A stretch of DNA of 64,000 nt from UBA6176 sp032119375 (GTDB taxonomy: Bacteria; Verrucomicrobiota; Verrucomicrobiia; Limisphaerales; UBA9464): assembly GCA_964430505.1 (NCBI GenBank), contig CAYSGH010000009.1:21214-85213 (forward strand). Reading direction: 5' to 3'. Under the pieces are notes generated by a model. That model did no database searches. It was not told the DNA's origin and saw only the letters and a program-made list of their open reading frames with translations. This document shows, in pieces, positions 47,457 through 57,236 of the stretch. Both the position numbers and the translations under genes were made by a program. Every line of letters starts with the position of its first letter. The first letter of the stretch is position 1.

Positions 47457-50400
47457 ATGCGCCCCAATCCAGCCGTGCTGCCTTTGGTTCTCCTCGGGAT
47501 TGCAGCGTGTTCCGCCTTTTGGACGGCCCATGCCCAGACGCTCCCCTTCGAGTATCGCGAGTCCGCCTCGACGCCGAACCTGCAGAGCGTTCGCGGCGTG
47601 CCGATCTCGCGGACGGTGGGGGTGCCGCCGGGGTCGGACGGGCGGGGTCCGGCGGGGAATGAATCGACGGGGATCCCGGTTCCGGCGACGCCGGGTCAGT
47701 TCCGGGGCCTGCTGGTGGTGGGCGGCACGCCGGGCCTGACGTCGGCGCGGTGGACGGCGGTGAAGGCGGCGGGGGTGATGTCGGCGAACACGACCGCCTA
47801 TGGCTTGGAAGTGGCGAAGGCGATGCGGTTGCCGCGGGGCGACGACCAGACGGGCAAGACGGTGGTGATCCAGCGCCGGGCGATGGTGGCGAACCCGTAT
47901 TTGGTTCGGCGGAGTTCCATTTTCTTCGGCGGTGTCATCGCGCCCCCGACGGTGGACGAGCGCGGGGTGCAGTTGTCCCCGGTGGAGGCGGCCACCTATT
48001 GGCTGGACGAGCCCTTCACGACCAACAACCACGCTGGGGCGGGCTATTATTGGAGTCCTCACGCGAGGAAGGTGTATGCCATCCAATCGGGTCCCATCGA
48101 CATCACGTGGGTGAAGGCGACGCCCTACACGGAGGCGACGAAGCCCGACTACGTGAACACGAAGGGCACGCAGAGCTTCACGACGAGCGGCGCAAACGTT
48201 TTCCTGCTCTTCACGGATCGCCCGATTGTGTCGGGCGTGCCGGTGAAGCCGCCGCGCAACATGTACTGGACGCAGAAGTCCTACCAGGGGACGGGAAAGT
48301 CGATTCAGGTGCCGACGGCCCGGGTGGGCGCGATCAACATCGTGTACAACGCGGCGTTTCCCCGGACCGTGGCCTCGGAGTTCAAGGGGATTGGTTTTAC
48401 CAGCCCGGTGGATGGGAGCACCAATGCCACGTTGCAGGAGCTTCGCACCCTTTGGTACGAGCAGCAGATCGGGCAGTTGTACGCCTACAATGCCGAGGGA
48501 CGCGTGTTTCTCGAGGTGCTGGGCGATCCCATGGGCGACGGGCTTCGCACGCATCTGGGATTCGAAATCGTGGATGTCACCCAGCAGCCCATCCCGCTCG
48601 ACGTGAAGGTGGAGCTGGGGGAACGCATCGTCCCGCCACTGGATGGATCCTTGAGCCAGTTGGACCCGGAGCCGATCTCCCAGGTGGGCGGCCCGAGCTT
48701 CGCCTACCGCGACATTAATGCCTCCGGTGGGCGGACGGCCTATTATGCCACCCGGGAGACCCAGAACCTCAACGATTACCTTGTCCATTGGATGGAGACC
48801 GGCGTGGCGGGCATCCGTTGGCCGAAGTACTTCGGCCGATACGAGCAGCGTTGGCCGGCTGACATTGAACGCTATAGCCTTTACGTCCGGCCCGAGGTGG
48901 CCAACGACAAGGAGGCGGAGGACACCGGGGTCGTCCTGGACCCCATGGTGGTTCCCACGCTGGAATACCAGGATCCGTTGGATCGTCCCCGTGCCCAAAT
49001 CCTCGCTGACTCCCGTTTTGTCAGCGTCCTGGACGCAACCCAGCCGGCCCATCGATCTCTGTTGCGGTACAACACAGGGAACCACGTCGCCTTCGAGCGG
49101 GTCTTCTCTTGGTTCATTGGGAACCTGCGGTCCACCAACTATGCGGGGAGTCCCATTGTTACCAACCTGACGGCATGGAACGGCTCCACGTTGGTGTGGG
49201 CGGTCCCGTCGCAGGCACCGCGCGTGGTGAACGAGACCGTGGCCGTGGGCCGGCGCATCGTGGCGCCCCAGGATGAGCCGGGCAACCTGGCGGAGGATCC
49301 CTACCTTGCGGGCTACCTCCGGGAACAGCAGGGCAATTCCTACGACGTGGCCTCCTACATCAACCCGTTCGTGGCCGGATTTGAGGCGGCGGCCAAGGGC
49401 TCGATTATCCCGATCAACGCGATCCCCGGCAAAAACCGCCTTGAGGTTTGGTGGTTTCGCCCTGGCTCCAGTCGGGCCGGCCTGAACAATGGCAACAACC
49501 TCGCCGGGTTCCCAACGGTCCATTGGCCCTCGGCGGTGGGTCGCTATACCATCGTGTGGCCGTCATCGCCCCGGGAGATCGTGCTGGCCAGCAAGCTGGG
49601 CGGCATCGATGCCACCGTGGCGGAGGCCCAGGGGTCCATCTACTACCAAAACGATCCCACCCTCGCCGGCTACAACCCCAACGAGGAGCACGCGATCATG
49701 AGCGGTGGCACGCCCTATGCCACGCGCGACGACCTGAACGTCACGACACCCGGCGATGGCTATTCGTCGCACCCGTTCGTGCTGGTGTCCTATCGGGCGT
49801 TTGATGGGCGTCCGTCCATGGGGGTGTTCCAGGTGCGACGCGAGAAGCCGGAGGTGGGCTGGGTCTTCGACTATCCGGTGCCCGCCGGCCAGATGATGCA
49901 GGCTCCGTTGCCGTTGCCCTTCCTGCAAAAGCCGATCGTGGGCACGGGCGACGCCGCCTTGAGCCGCAACTACGAGCCCACCCTTGCGGAGCAGGACTTG
50001 CCCGGGGGCTGGAACAACACCGACGGGACGAACATCTTCGGCCATTATCAGAAGTTCGTGTTCAAGGACCGCAACCACGACATGTGGGTGTATCGCGGCC
50101 CGCACGCCGGACTACCGGCGGTGATGGCCGGGACCTATCAGGCCTCGACCGGGACCATCGAGCCCATCGGAACCGTGCGAGTGGTGGCCAATACGGCGTT
50201 CCACGTCCCGGTGCATGCATCCCGCCAAGATGAGTTCATGGCCCTGACGGTCGAAGGGGGTCCGCCATGGATCGTGGCCAACGGCCTCGGCGTGGCGGGC
50301 ACTCCGCCCTCCGGGACCGCGGGAAACTTCACCGTGCGCTACGCGGTGCGGGACCTGTATGACCTGAGCTCGGTGACCAACGAGTTCATCTTGCAGGTGG

Positions 50401-53400
50401 TGGCGTCGGGCACCGCGTCCGTTCCTCCTGCCTTGGCGATCATCAGCACCAACCGGTACACGGGCAGCGTGGTGACCTTTACCAACCGGCCGCCGTTCCT
50501 GGCGAAGTCACCCAATGGGTCGAACAGCTTCACGATGCGGTACTATTACAAGACCGAAGCCAGCTTCGCTTGGCCGGGAATTGTGAACCCGCCCGCGGTG
50601 GGAGCCATCGTGCCCTACCTGCGCCCGATCGATCCGGTCACCGGGGCGTACGTGGGTGACCCGACTTCCGAGCTGACGCCGTCGCTGGACATCGTGTACC
50701 GGCCGTTCTGGCCGGAGCGCGATCCCAAGGATGGCACCAAGCCCGTGCCGACGCTTCCCTTTGCGGCAACGCTGGCGAAGCCAGCGTATGGATTGCCCGG
50801 AGTGCGGGACTTCAAGACGGCCCATGTTTTGTACCAGCAAAGCATCGCCGCCGACCTTCGGGCCGAGGTGGTCAGCGCCGTGCTGCATGACGCCACGCGG
50901 ATCAAGGTCTCGGACATTGCGGCGACGCGGGAAATCTTGACGAATCTCTTCAAGGGCCGTTTCGACGGGGTCTTTCCGAATGTGGGAATCGCCCCCGACA
51001 GCGTCTTCAAGACCTTGTACCAGGGGAAATACTACTTCCCCAACCTCCCGCCCCACTTGTCCACGCGGGTGTACCTCGATCCGGTCCGTGGGGAGCGGGG
51101 GCAGTTGGTGTTCCAAGGGGAGTTCAAGGACGAGGCCTTTGGGGAGAGCTACCTGATGCCCAACGTCCTGAGGGGAAAGGACCTGGAGGCCGTCATCAAC
51201 CTGTGCCCCGAGGCGGACGAAAAGGGCCGGCAGGCATGGGCCTTCCTAGTGAGCACCCTCTCGACGGACGTCGAAACCTTCGTGGAAAACCCGGATGTCC
51301 CGGGCACCTACATCCCCGACCCGGACCAAACGGTGTCGGTGGGCGTCCAGGACTTGGCGGAGATCCGCAATGCGAACATCCCCGTCGACAGCTACGCCTT
51401 GAGTGCCACCGGGCCGGGGTCGGGCTACGTGACGCTCATCGAGGCCAGCGGCACGGATCGGACGAAGCCCGGGGACCCTGTCTCCATGCACGTCCTTCGG
51501 GTGGGCGGCGGGCTCAACCGCGGCGAGGTGAAGGTCCAGTTGTCGTCCAACCCGCTGAGCGAGTTGGTGACCTTCCAATTCACGGGCGACATGGCCGCGC
51601 GCTACGATGAGTTCGAGTACGAATGGAAGATTGCCGCGCCCGTGGATGGCCTCCCGCCGCAGGTGGACGCTTCCATGTCGCGCTATCTCTCGCTGCAGAC
51701 CATCAGCACCAACATCCCGCGGGTGACGATTGGCGGTGCCGGGGTGCAGGCACTCGGGGACAACTACGTGGTCATGCGGTATCGGCCGATGTCGCCGAAC
51801 CATCCTCTCTACAAGGAAACCCCGACGGATGCCGACTGGTCGGCATGGACGGCCCCGGCCCTCGCCGAGGGTTGGATCAAGCGGGTTCTGGCAGGGATCA
51901 ATCCGTTCAACCAACGGGTGAACGACCTGTTCAACAACCAGGTGAACACGGACGTGAGCCTGCTGACGCAGGCGGGCAAGCGTTGGGAGGGCGACGTGGC
52001 GCTGAATCTCGACACGATCAACAACTACGGGTTGATCGAGATTTACGAGACGGTGCTGCGGCGTGGCCGGTCCATGAGCATCGAGGCGGGCTACAACTAC
52101 GGCCCTGCCAACGACGCCTTGCTGCTGGCGGCGGGCTACCTGAGCGACCTGTACATGCTCGTGGGCAACGAGGCGTGGGCGGACGCCGCCAACCCGACGA
52201 TAGGGATTGGCACGGCGGACAAGACGTACGGGGACGTGGCGACGTCGTTGTTCAGCTTCAAGGGGCAGATGCCCACGTTGCTGGAGGAGGAGCTGGGCCT
52301 GTTGCGCGGGCGGGACGACTTCCTGTTGCCGGGGGTCGAGGTGGCGCCGGTGTACAACCGCATGGTGTGGAACTACACGCGCGGCATTGACTCGGGCGAG
52401 GTCATCTATGCGCTGAACTACAACATCAAGGAGAAGTCCGACACGGCGGCGGATGGGGTGGTCGACGCGTCGGATGCGGCCCACATGTTCCCGCAGGGGC
52501 ATGGCGATGCCTACGGGCACTACCTGACGGCCATCAAGGGGTATTACTCGCTGCTGCTGAACTCGAACTTCGACTGGGTCCCCCGCATCGAGGCCGTAAA
52601 CGTCCTCGGGAAGCCCGTGTCGGTGGATTATCAGGATGAGCGGAAGTTTGCGGCGGCGGCGGCGGCGTTGGCGCGGGCCGGGCGGCAGGTCTTCGACCTG
52701 ACGTGGCGGAAGGACCACCAGTCGGTGCGAGGCGCGGGCTGGGGGCATCTCTCTCCGACGCGCGAGAATCGCCAGCGTGGCTACGTGGACACGGCGACGG
52801 GCACGACCAACCACCCGGTGCAGGCGTGGGGCGCGGACCATTGGGCGAGCCGGGTGGCGCAGGGGACGTTGCTGAATTGGTTGGTGGGGAATGCGATCCT
52901 GCCGGCGGTGGACCCGGACCCCAACCACCAGGGGATCCAGAAGGTGGACCGGACGACCGTACCTGAGCTGCGGGAATTGACGGTGTTGGCCACGGGGCTG
53001 AACACGGCGGTGGACAACTGCGAGGGCGGGCTGTCGCCGCTGGGGATCTCCGAGGGCGGGCTCGTGCTGGACCTCAACCCGAACCAGATCGGCGCGGCGC
53101 AGAACGGGACGCACTTTGAGCAGGTGTACGAGCGTGCGATCCGGGCATTGAGGAATGCCGTTGCAGCGTTTGACGACGCCAAGGACGTGACGCGCATGAT
53201 GCGATCGGAGCAGGACTCGCTGGTGGAGCTGCAGGTGTCGATCCTGAACCAGGAGCGGGCGTACACGAACGCGCTGATTGAGATCTACGGGACGCCGTAC
53301 CCGGACGACATTGGGCCCGGCAAGACGTACAGGCAGGGGTACGAGGGCCCGGACCTGATCAACTACAGCATTGTGGACAGCGAGGAGTTCGACTTCCCGG

Positions 53401-55553
53401 ACGTGTGGAACTACTCCTCGGCGACTGAGTGGCACATCCCGTTGAAGACGTTGGCCGACGACTATGCGACGTCCTCGCATGAGTTCATCACGTACAAGGC
53501 GGTGGATTTGCGCCAGAAGGCCAGTTGGGGCAGGGGAATCGTGGTGGCCACCAACAAAATCGTAGATTACGTCAACGGCGAGTTCATCGAAAACAGCCGG
53601 CCGAAGCTCTACTTCAGCTTTAGCCTTGGGGATCATGGGTTCCAATCCAAGCCGGAGGATTGGAAGGGCGTGCGACGGTCGCCCGGGAAGATGCAGATGG
53701 CGATCAACAGGCAAATTGACGCGCACGGCGCGCTGGCGGAGATGATCAACGGATTTGCCAACGACCAAGGCAGCCTCATCAAGTATATCCGCAACTTTGA
53801 GGTGAACAGGCGGGACTGGGATACCAAGCGCGCCATGGAATACACAATCCAAGCCGGCGAGTTTATCGTCTCCAAGGCTGAGTTTGCCAATGAGATCTTC
53901 CAGTTGGTCCAGGACAACATCAAGGAGGACATCATCCTGACTGCGGATGGCGTCGCCGAGGCGCTCCCAAGCACGTTCATCGCGGGCGTGGCCTCGGGCG
54001 GGGACCTGACGTCGGCAGGCCGCGCGGCCCTCAAGGCCGCTGGCGGAACCACCAAGTCCGTGACCGACAAGGTGACGATCTTCCGGGACACGTTGGTGAA
54101 GAGCCTCCGGCAGATCCAGGACACGCTGGCCGAGCGACTTCGGTTCGAGGTGTCGGACGTGATCGACCGTAGGGCCGAGGTTTTCATTTGGTCGCATGAG
54201 TTCAACCAAATGGTGGAGGAATCCCAGAAGCGCTTTCACGAGATCAACGCCGCCGCCTTGGCCTACGATCAATCCAAGCGTTCGGTTCGCGCTGTGGTCG
54301 CGGAAGGCGACCGGATCCAAGCCGAGCGCCAGGCGTTTCGCCAGCATTCGGCATCCGTCATCCAAGGCTACCGGACGCGGGACGCGGCCTTCCGGGTGTT
54401 CCGCAACGAGAAGCTCGAGCGCTACAAGACGTTGCTGGACCTGGCGTCGCGGTATGCGCTCATGGCTGCCAATGCCTACGACTATGAGACAGGGCTGCTG
54501 GGGACCTCGGCGGGCCGTGAGTTCGTTCGTCGCATCACGGCATCGCGTTCCCTCGGCGTCATGAAGGCGGGGGAACCTCAGTTCGCCGGCAGCAACAGCG
54601 GTGATGCCGGCCTTTCCAGCGCGCTGGCGGAGATGAAGGCGGACTGGGACGTGCTGCGCGGCCGGTTGGGCTTCAACAACCCGGACGCGTATGGCACGAC
54701 GGCGTCGTTGCGCACCGGGAAGTTCCGCATCGTGCCCACGGCCGATGGCGACCCGGCCTGGAAGGACGTGCTGAACCGCGCCTACCGCGGCGACCTCTTG
54801 GCCGACGCCGACATCCGCCGCCACTGCATGCAGATTGACGCCGGCGATGGCCTGCCGGTGCCGGGACTCGTGATCGAGTTCGGGACGACGATCGAGAACG
54901 GCCTGAACCTCTTCGGGCAACCGTATGGCGCCGGGGACAAGAACTTCAGCCCCACGGCCTTTGCCACGAAGGTGTTTGGGCTGGGCGTCGCGCTGGAGGG
55001 GTACCGGGGCATGGACAACCCCGTCGCGAACGGCGGCAACGGCGGGGCGTCGCCCTCGGACCCGGACTCGGCGTTCCTGGACCCTCTGGCGTTGGGTGGG
55101 ACGCCCTACATTTACCTCATCCCCGTGGGCGTGGACTCCATGCGCAGCCCGCCCTTGGGGGACACGAGCGCGATTCGCTCGTGGCTGGTGCAGGACCTGG
55201 CCATCCCGATGCCGTTCAACATCGGCGCGTCGGAGTACGCCACGAAGAAGCTGTATCAGTCGGCGGATTCGTTGACCGAGCCCTTGTTTGAGATGCGCAA
55301 GCACCAGGCCTTCCGGCCGGTGTCCACGGCGGCGGTGTTCTCGCCGAACCTCTACACGGCCAACGGGACGCTCCAACGCTCCCAGTTCACCAGCAACCGC
55401 CTCGTCGGTCGTTCCGTCTGGAACAGCCAATGGAAGCTGGTGATCCCGGGACGCTCGCTCCTCAACAACCCGAAGGAGGGCCTCGACCGGTTCCTCCAGA
55501 CGGTCAAGGACGTGAAGATCCACTTCGTCACCTACTCCTACTCCGGCAACTAG
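47457..55553 (+). CDS. giant exported protein of unknown function (2698 residues)
   Basis: Largest gene of the window. The N-terminus has a signal peptide ending SAFWTAHA; the earlier GIAAC could instead be a lipobox (C18), so lipidation is possible. Residues about 27-1050 are beta-rich, with Trp- and Tyr-dense segments such as GYYWSPHARKVYAI and WWFRPGSSRAGLNNGNN. About 1050-1850 is mixed, with MRYRPMSPNHPLY. Two long helical stretches, at about 1885-1950 and 2199-2360, precede a beta-rich end (about 2400-2698) finishing WKLVIPGRSLL and VKDVKIHFVTYSYSGN. I recognise no named domain. The helix-then-beta end loosely recalls Tc toxin A subunits, but I cannot support that. It is co-directional with four exported-protein genes. 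Confidence 0.88.
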   Translation: MRPNPAVLPLVLLGIAACSAFWTAHAQTLPFEYRESASTPNLQSVRGVPISRTVGVPPGSDGRGPAGNESTGIPVPATPGQFRGLLVVGGTPGLTSARWTAVKAAGVMSANTTAYGLEVAKAMRLPRGDDQTGKTVVIQRRAMVANPYLVRRSSIFFGGVIAPPTVDERGVQLSPVEAATYWLDEPFTTNNHAGAGYYWSPHARKVYAIQSGPIDITWVKATPYTEATKPDYVNTKGTQSFTTSGANVFLLFTDRPIVSGVPVKPPRNMYWTQKSYQGTGKSIQVPTARVGAINIVYNAAFPRTVASEFKGIGFTSPVDGSTNATLQELRTLWYEQQIGQLYAYNAEGRVFLEVLGDPMGDGLRTHLGFEIVDVTQQPIPLDVKVELGERIVPPLDGSLSQLDPEPISQVGGPSFAYRDINASGGRTAYYATRETQNLNDYLVHWMETGVAGIRWPKYFGRYEQRWPADIERYSLYVRPEVANDKEAEDTGVVLDPMVVPTLEYQDPLDRPRAQILADSRFVSVLDATQPAHRSLLRYNTGNHVAFERVFSWFIGNLRSTNYAGSPIVTNLTAWNGSTLVWAVPSQAPRVVNETVAVGRRIVAPQDEPGNLAEDPYLAGYLREQQGNSYDVASYINPFVAGFEAAAKGSIIPINAIPGKNRLEVWWFRPGSSRAGLNNGNNLAGFPTVHWPSAVGRYTIVWPSSPREIVLASKLGGIDATVAEAQGSIYYQNDPTLAGYNPNEEHAIMSGGTPYATRDDLNVTTPGDGYSSHPFVLVSYRAFDGRPSMGVFQVRREKPEVGWVFDYPVPAGQMMQAPLPLPFLQKPIVGTGDAALSRNYEPTLAEQDLPGGWNNTDGTNIFGHYQKFVFKDRNHDMWVYRGPHAGLPAVMAGTYQASTGTIEPIGTVRVVANTAFHVPVHASRQDEFMALTVEGGPPWIVANGLGVAGTPPSGTAGNFTVRYAVRDLYDLSSVTNEFILQVVASGTASVPPALAIISTNRYTGSVVTFTNRPPFLAKSPNGSNSFTMRYYYKTEASFAWPGIVNPPAVGAIVPYLRPIDPVTGAYVGDPTSELTPSLDIVYRPFWPERDPKDGTKPVPTLPFAATLAKPAYGLPGVRDFKTAHVLYQQSIAADLRAEVVSAVLHDATRIKVSDIAATREILTNLFKGRFDGVFPNVGIAPDSVFKTLYQGKYYFPNLPPHLSTRVYLDPVRGERGQLVFQGEFKDEAFGESYLMPNVLRGKDLEAVINLCPEADEKGRQAWAFLVSTLSTDVETFVENPDVPGTYIPDPDQTVSVGVQDLAEIRNANIPVDSYALSATGPGSGYVTLIEASGTDRTKPGDPVSMHVLRVGGGLNRGEVKVQLSSNPLSELVTFQFTGDMAARYDEFEYEWKIAAPVDGLPPQVDASMSRYLSLQTISTNIPRVTIGGAGVQALGDNYVVMRYRPMSPNHPLYKETPTDADWSAWTAPALAEGWIKRVLAGINPFNQRVNDLFNNQVNTDVSLLTQAGKRWEGDVALNLDTINNYGLIEIYETVLRRGRSMSIEAGYNYGPANDALLLAAGYLSDLYMLVGNEAWADAANPTIGIGTADKTYGDVATSLFSFKGQMPTLLEEELGLLRGRDDFLLPGVEVAPVYNRMVWNYTRGIDSGEVIYALNYNIKEKSDTAADGVVDASDAAHMFPQGHGDAYGHYLTAIKGYYSLLLNSNFDWVPRIEAVNVLGKPVSVDYQDERKFAAAAAALARAGRQVFDLTWRKDHQSVRGAGWGHLSPTRENRQRGYVDTATGTTNHPVQAWGADHWASRVAQGTLLNWLVGNAILPAVDPDPNHQGIQKVDRTTVPELRELTVLATGLNTAVDNCEGGLSPLGISEGGLVLDLNPNQIGAAQNGTHFEQVYERAIRALRNAVAAFDDAKDVTRMMRSEQDSLVELQVSILNQERAYTNALIEIYGTPYPDDIGPGKTYRQGYEGPDLINYSIVDSEEFDFPDVWNYSSATEWHIPLKTLADDYATSSHEFITYKAVDLRQKASWGRGIVVATNKIVDYVNGEFIENSRPKLYFSFSLGDHGFQSKPEDWKGVRRSPGKMQMAINRQIDAHGALAEMINGFANDQGSLIKYIRNFEVNRRDWDTKRAMEYTIQAGEFIVSKAEFANEIFQLVQDNIKEDIILTADGVAEALPSTFIAGVASGGDLTSAGRAALKAAGGTTKSVTDKVTIFRDTLVKSLRQIQDTLAERLRFEVSDVIDRRAEVFIWSHEFNQMVEESQKRFHEINAAALAYDQSKRSVRAVVAEGDRIQAERQAFRQHSASVIQGYRTRDAAFRVFRNEKLERYKTLLDLASRYALMAANAYDYETGLLGTSAGREFVRRITASRSLGVMKAGEPQFAGSNSGDAGLSSALAEMKADWDVLRGRLGFNNPDAYGTTASLRTGKFRIVPTADGDPAWKDVLNRAYRGDLLADADIRRHCMQIDAGDGLPVPGLVIEFGTTIENGLNLFGQPYGAGDKNFSPTAFATKVFGLGVALEGYRGMDNPVANGGNGGASPSDPDSAFLDPLALGGTPYIYLIPVGVDSMRSPPLGDTSAIRSWLVQDLAIPMPFNIGASEYATKKLYQSADSLTEPLFEMRKHQAFRPVSTAAVFSPNLYTANGTLQRSQFTSNRLVGRSVWNSQWKLVIPGRSLLNNPKEGLDRFLQTVKDVKIHFVTYSYSGN

Positions 55554-55564
55554 CCGTGCCTTCC

Positions 55565-56509
55565 ATGAAACCGGAAACCACGTCCCACGCCATGCACCGT
55601 GCTGCGATCCTTTACCGCAGGGCCCCGGCATTTGGGCTCGGCAAGATGCTTTCCCAAGGGCCTGCAAATCCCCTTGCGGTGGCCGTGGTGGCCATCGCTT
55701 CGTTGGCCCTTGGGAATCCTTCCTCGCAGGCGTTCCCACCCGCGCCGCACCAGACCTTGTTCGGCGTCGTGCGCGACGAGCAGGGCAACCCCCTGGCCTT
55801 GCCCAAGTCCAGCGTGGTGCTGGAGATCCCGGGCAGCCCCGCCATCGCCGCCACCGTGCGCACCACCACCGGCGTCGATGGCAACTACCAGCTCACCGTC
55901 CCCATGGACAGCGGGCTCACCGCCGCCCGCTACAAGCCCAGCGCCCTGTTCCCTGCCGCCGCCTTCACCCTCAAGGTCCGCATTGGCACGGTGAACTACG
56001 TGCCCATCGAGATGACCGGCGTGAACGGCCTCGTGGCCGAGCCCGGCAAGACCGCCCGCGTGGACCTCACGCTGGGCGTGGACAGCGACGGCGACGGGTT
56101 GCCGGATGCATGGGAGCGGATGCTGCTGGCCGCCATGGGCCGCAACGGGGCGCCGAGGGACGTCCGGCCGGACGCGGATGACGACGGCGACGGGATCAGC
56201 AACCTCAAGGAATACCTGGCCGGGACGTATGCGTTTGACCCGGCGGATGGCTTCGTCCTGACGGCCAAGGGCGTGGAGAACGGGCGTTCGGTGCTGGAGT
56301 TCCTCGCGTTGCGGGGCCGGACGTACACGGTGGAGGCGTCGGCGGACATGAACGGATGGAAGGCGGTGAGTTTTGCGCTGTCGGGCGACGCGGCGACCGC
56401 AGGGGAGCGAACGCAGTTTCTGGCCGACGACGTGAAGCCCATCCAGGTGCGCGTGGCAGAGGGCGCGACGCCAGAGGACCGGAGGTTCTTCCGGGTGAAA
56501 GTGCACTGA
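55565..56509 (+). CDS. exported protein with regulatory-like Ig domain and calcium-type repeats
   Basis: 314 residues starting 12 bases after the giant gene stop. A hydrophobic segment (PLAVAVVAIASLALGNPSSQAF) acts as a signal peptide about 35 residues in. The mature part opens TLFGVVRDEQGNPLALPKSSVVLEI, a carboxypeptidase-regulatory-like beta domain. Two aspartate-rich loops follow, DSDGDGLPDAWE and DADDDGDGISNLKEYLAGT, of the thrombospondin type 3/dockerin-like kind that bind calcium. A small C-terminal beta domain ends RRFFRVKVH. Closely spaced behind the giant gene, it is probably in the same transcript. Confidence 0.82.
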   Translation: MKPETTSHAMHRAAILYRRAPAFGLGKMLSQGPANPLAVAVVAIASLALGNPSSQAFPPAPHQTLFGVVRDEQGNPLALPKSSVVLEIPGSPAIAATVRTTTGVDGNYQLTVPMDSGLTAARYKPSALFPAAAFTLKVRIGTVNYVPIEMTGVNGLVAEPGKTARVDLTLGVDSDGDGLPDAWERMLLAAMGRNGAPRDVRPDADDDGDGISNLKEYLAGTYAFDPADGFVLTAKGVENGRSVLEFLALRGRTYTVEASADMNGWKAVSFALSGDAATAGERTQFLADDVKPIQVRVAEGATPEDRRFFRVKVH

Positions 56510-56529
56510 GGGATGAAGGGAGAGTCGGC

Positions 56530-57054
56530 TCCAGCGGATGGGTGGGGCGAGGCGTGGCCGCGTCGTGCGCGGGGCCGTGGGTTCGCCTTGGGCTGAGTGG
56601 GTTTGCGGTGGACGTGGCAGAGGGCGGGAATGCCGGGCTTGGGAGCTTTGGGCACGAGGTTTCGGATGGGCAGGGGAATGTGGCGTGGGGACTGGTGACG
56701 GCGCTGGAGACAGTGCCGAGCGGGGTGGGCGTGCAACCGAATGCAGTGGGGCTCGCGGTGGAAGGCGTGGACCGCGTGTTCACGGGCAGTGGGTCCCGGG
56801 ACGACGGTACCGTATGCAGGGCACGCTGGAGGCTTCGGCTCCGTATGTTTGGCAGGACTTTGAACCCGTGGCGGACCGTGCGGCATCGCCATCGCCGCGT
56901 GAGGGCGCGCGGCCTACAGACTGCCCAACTGCCGTTTCTTGGATCATGGAGGTTGACCCTCACGGGCGTCGTACCAGAGCCCAAGGCTGGCCCCGTGGTG
57001 GCGGGGATGGGGTTGGTCGCGTTGGCTGGCTGGCTTCGCTGGCGTCGGCGGTGA
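56530..57054 (+). pseudogene. decayed PEP-CTERM protein gene
   Basis: The frame ends with a textbook PEP-CTERM tail: SWRLTLTGVVPEPKAG, a hydrophobic helix (PVVAGMGLVALAGWL) and RWRRR before the stop. SWxLTLTG before VPEP recalls the end of a P-domain. No credible start or signal peptide is present upstream, and the middle is arginine-rich nonsense around a REP-like hairpin at 56895-56917. The hairpin lies within the frame and probably came with the decay. PEP-CTERM proteins are sorted by an exosortase; none is encoded here. Confidence 0.5.
56895..56917 (+). repeat. REP-like hairpin repeat, copy 3
   Basis: CCGCGTG and CGCGCGG arms around AGGG, then CCTAC. It interrupts the PEP-CTERM remnant. 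Confidence 0.75.
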
Positions 57055-57236
57055 CGTTGGCAAGCGGGTTCTTGCGCAGGCTATGGAGTGACGGGATGCG
57101 ACGAACCGGGCGGCTCGGTGCGTTCCTGTCGCCCCCGTGCGATCCGTTGCGACTGCCATCGAATCGGCATGCCGCGATGGGGTTCCTCATGACGTGCGGG
57201 ATGCCATGGGAGGTCGGGCGATCCCCCGGGGTGCGG
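57055..57236. other. intergenic region after the PEP-CTERM remnant
   Basis: 182 bases up to the end of cdsA. No gene or terminator is clear. Confidence 0.5.

Noticed and set aside
51246..55739. 1497-residue open frame on the minus strand inside the giant gene
   Set aside because: Arg/Leu/Val/His-rich shadow of the plus-strand gene caused by high GC; no domain, no export signal, no start context.
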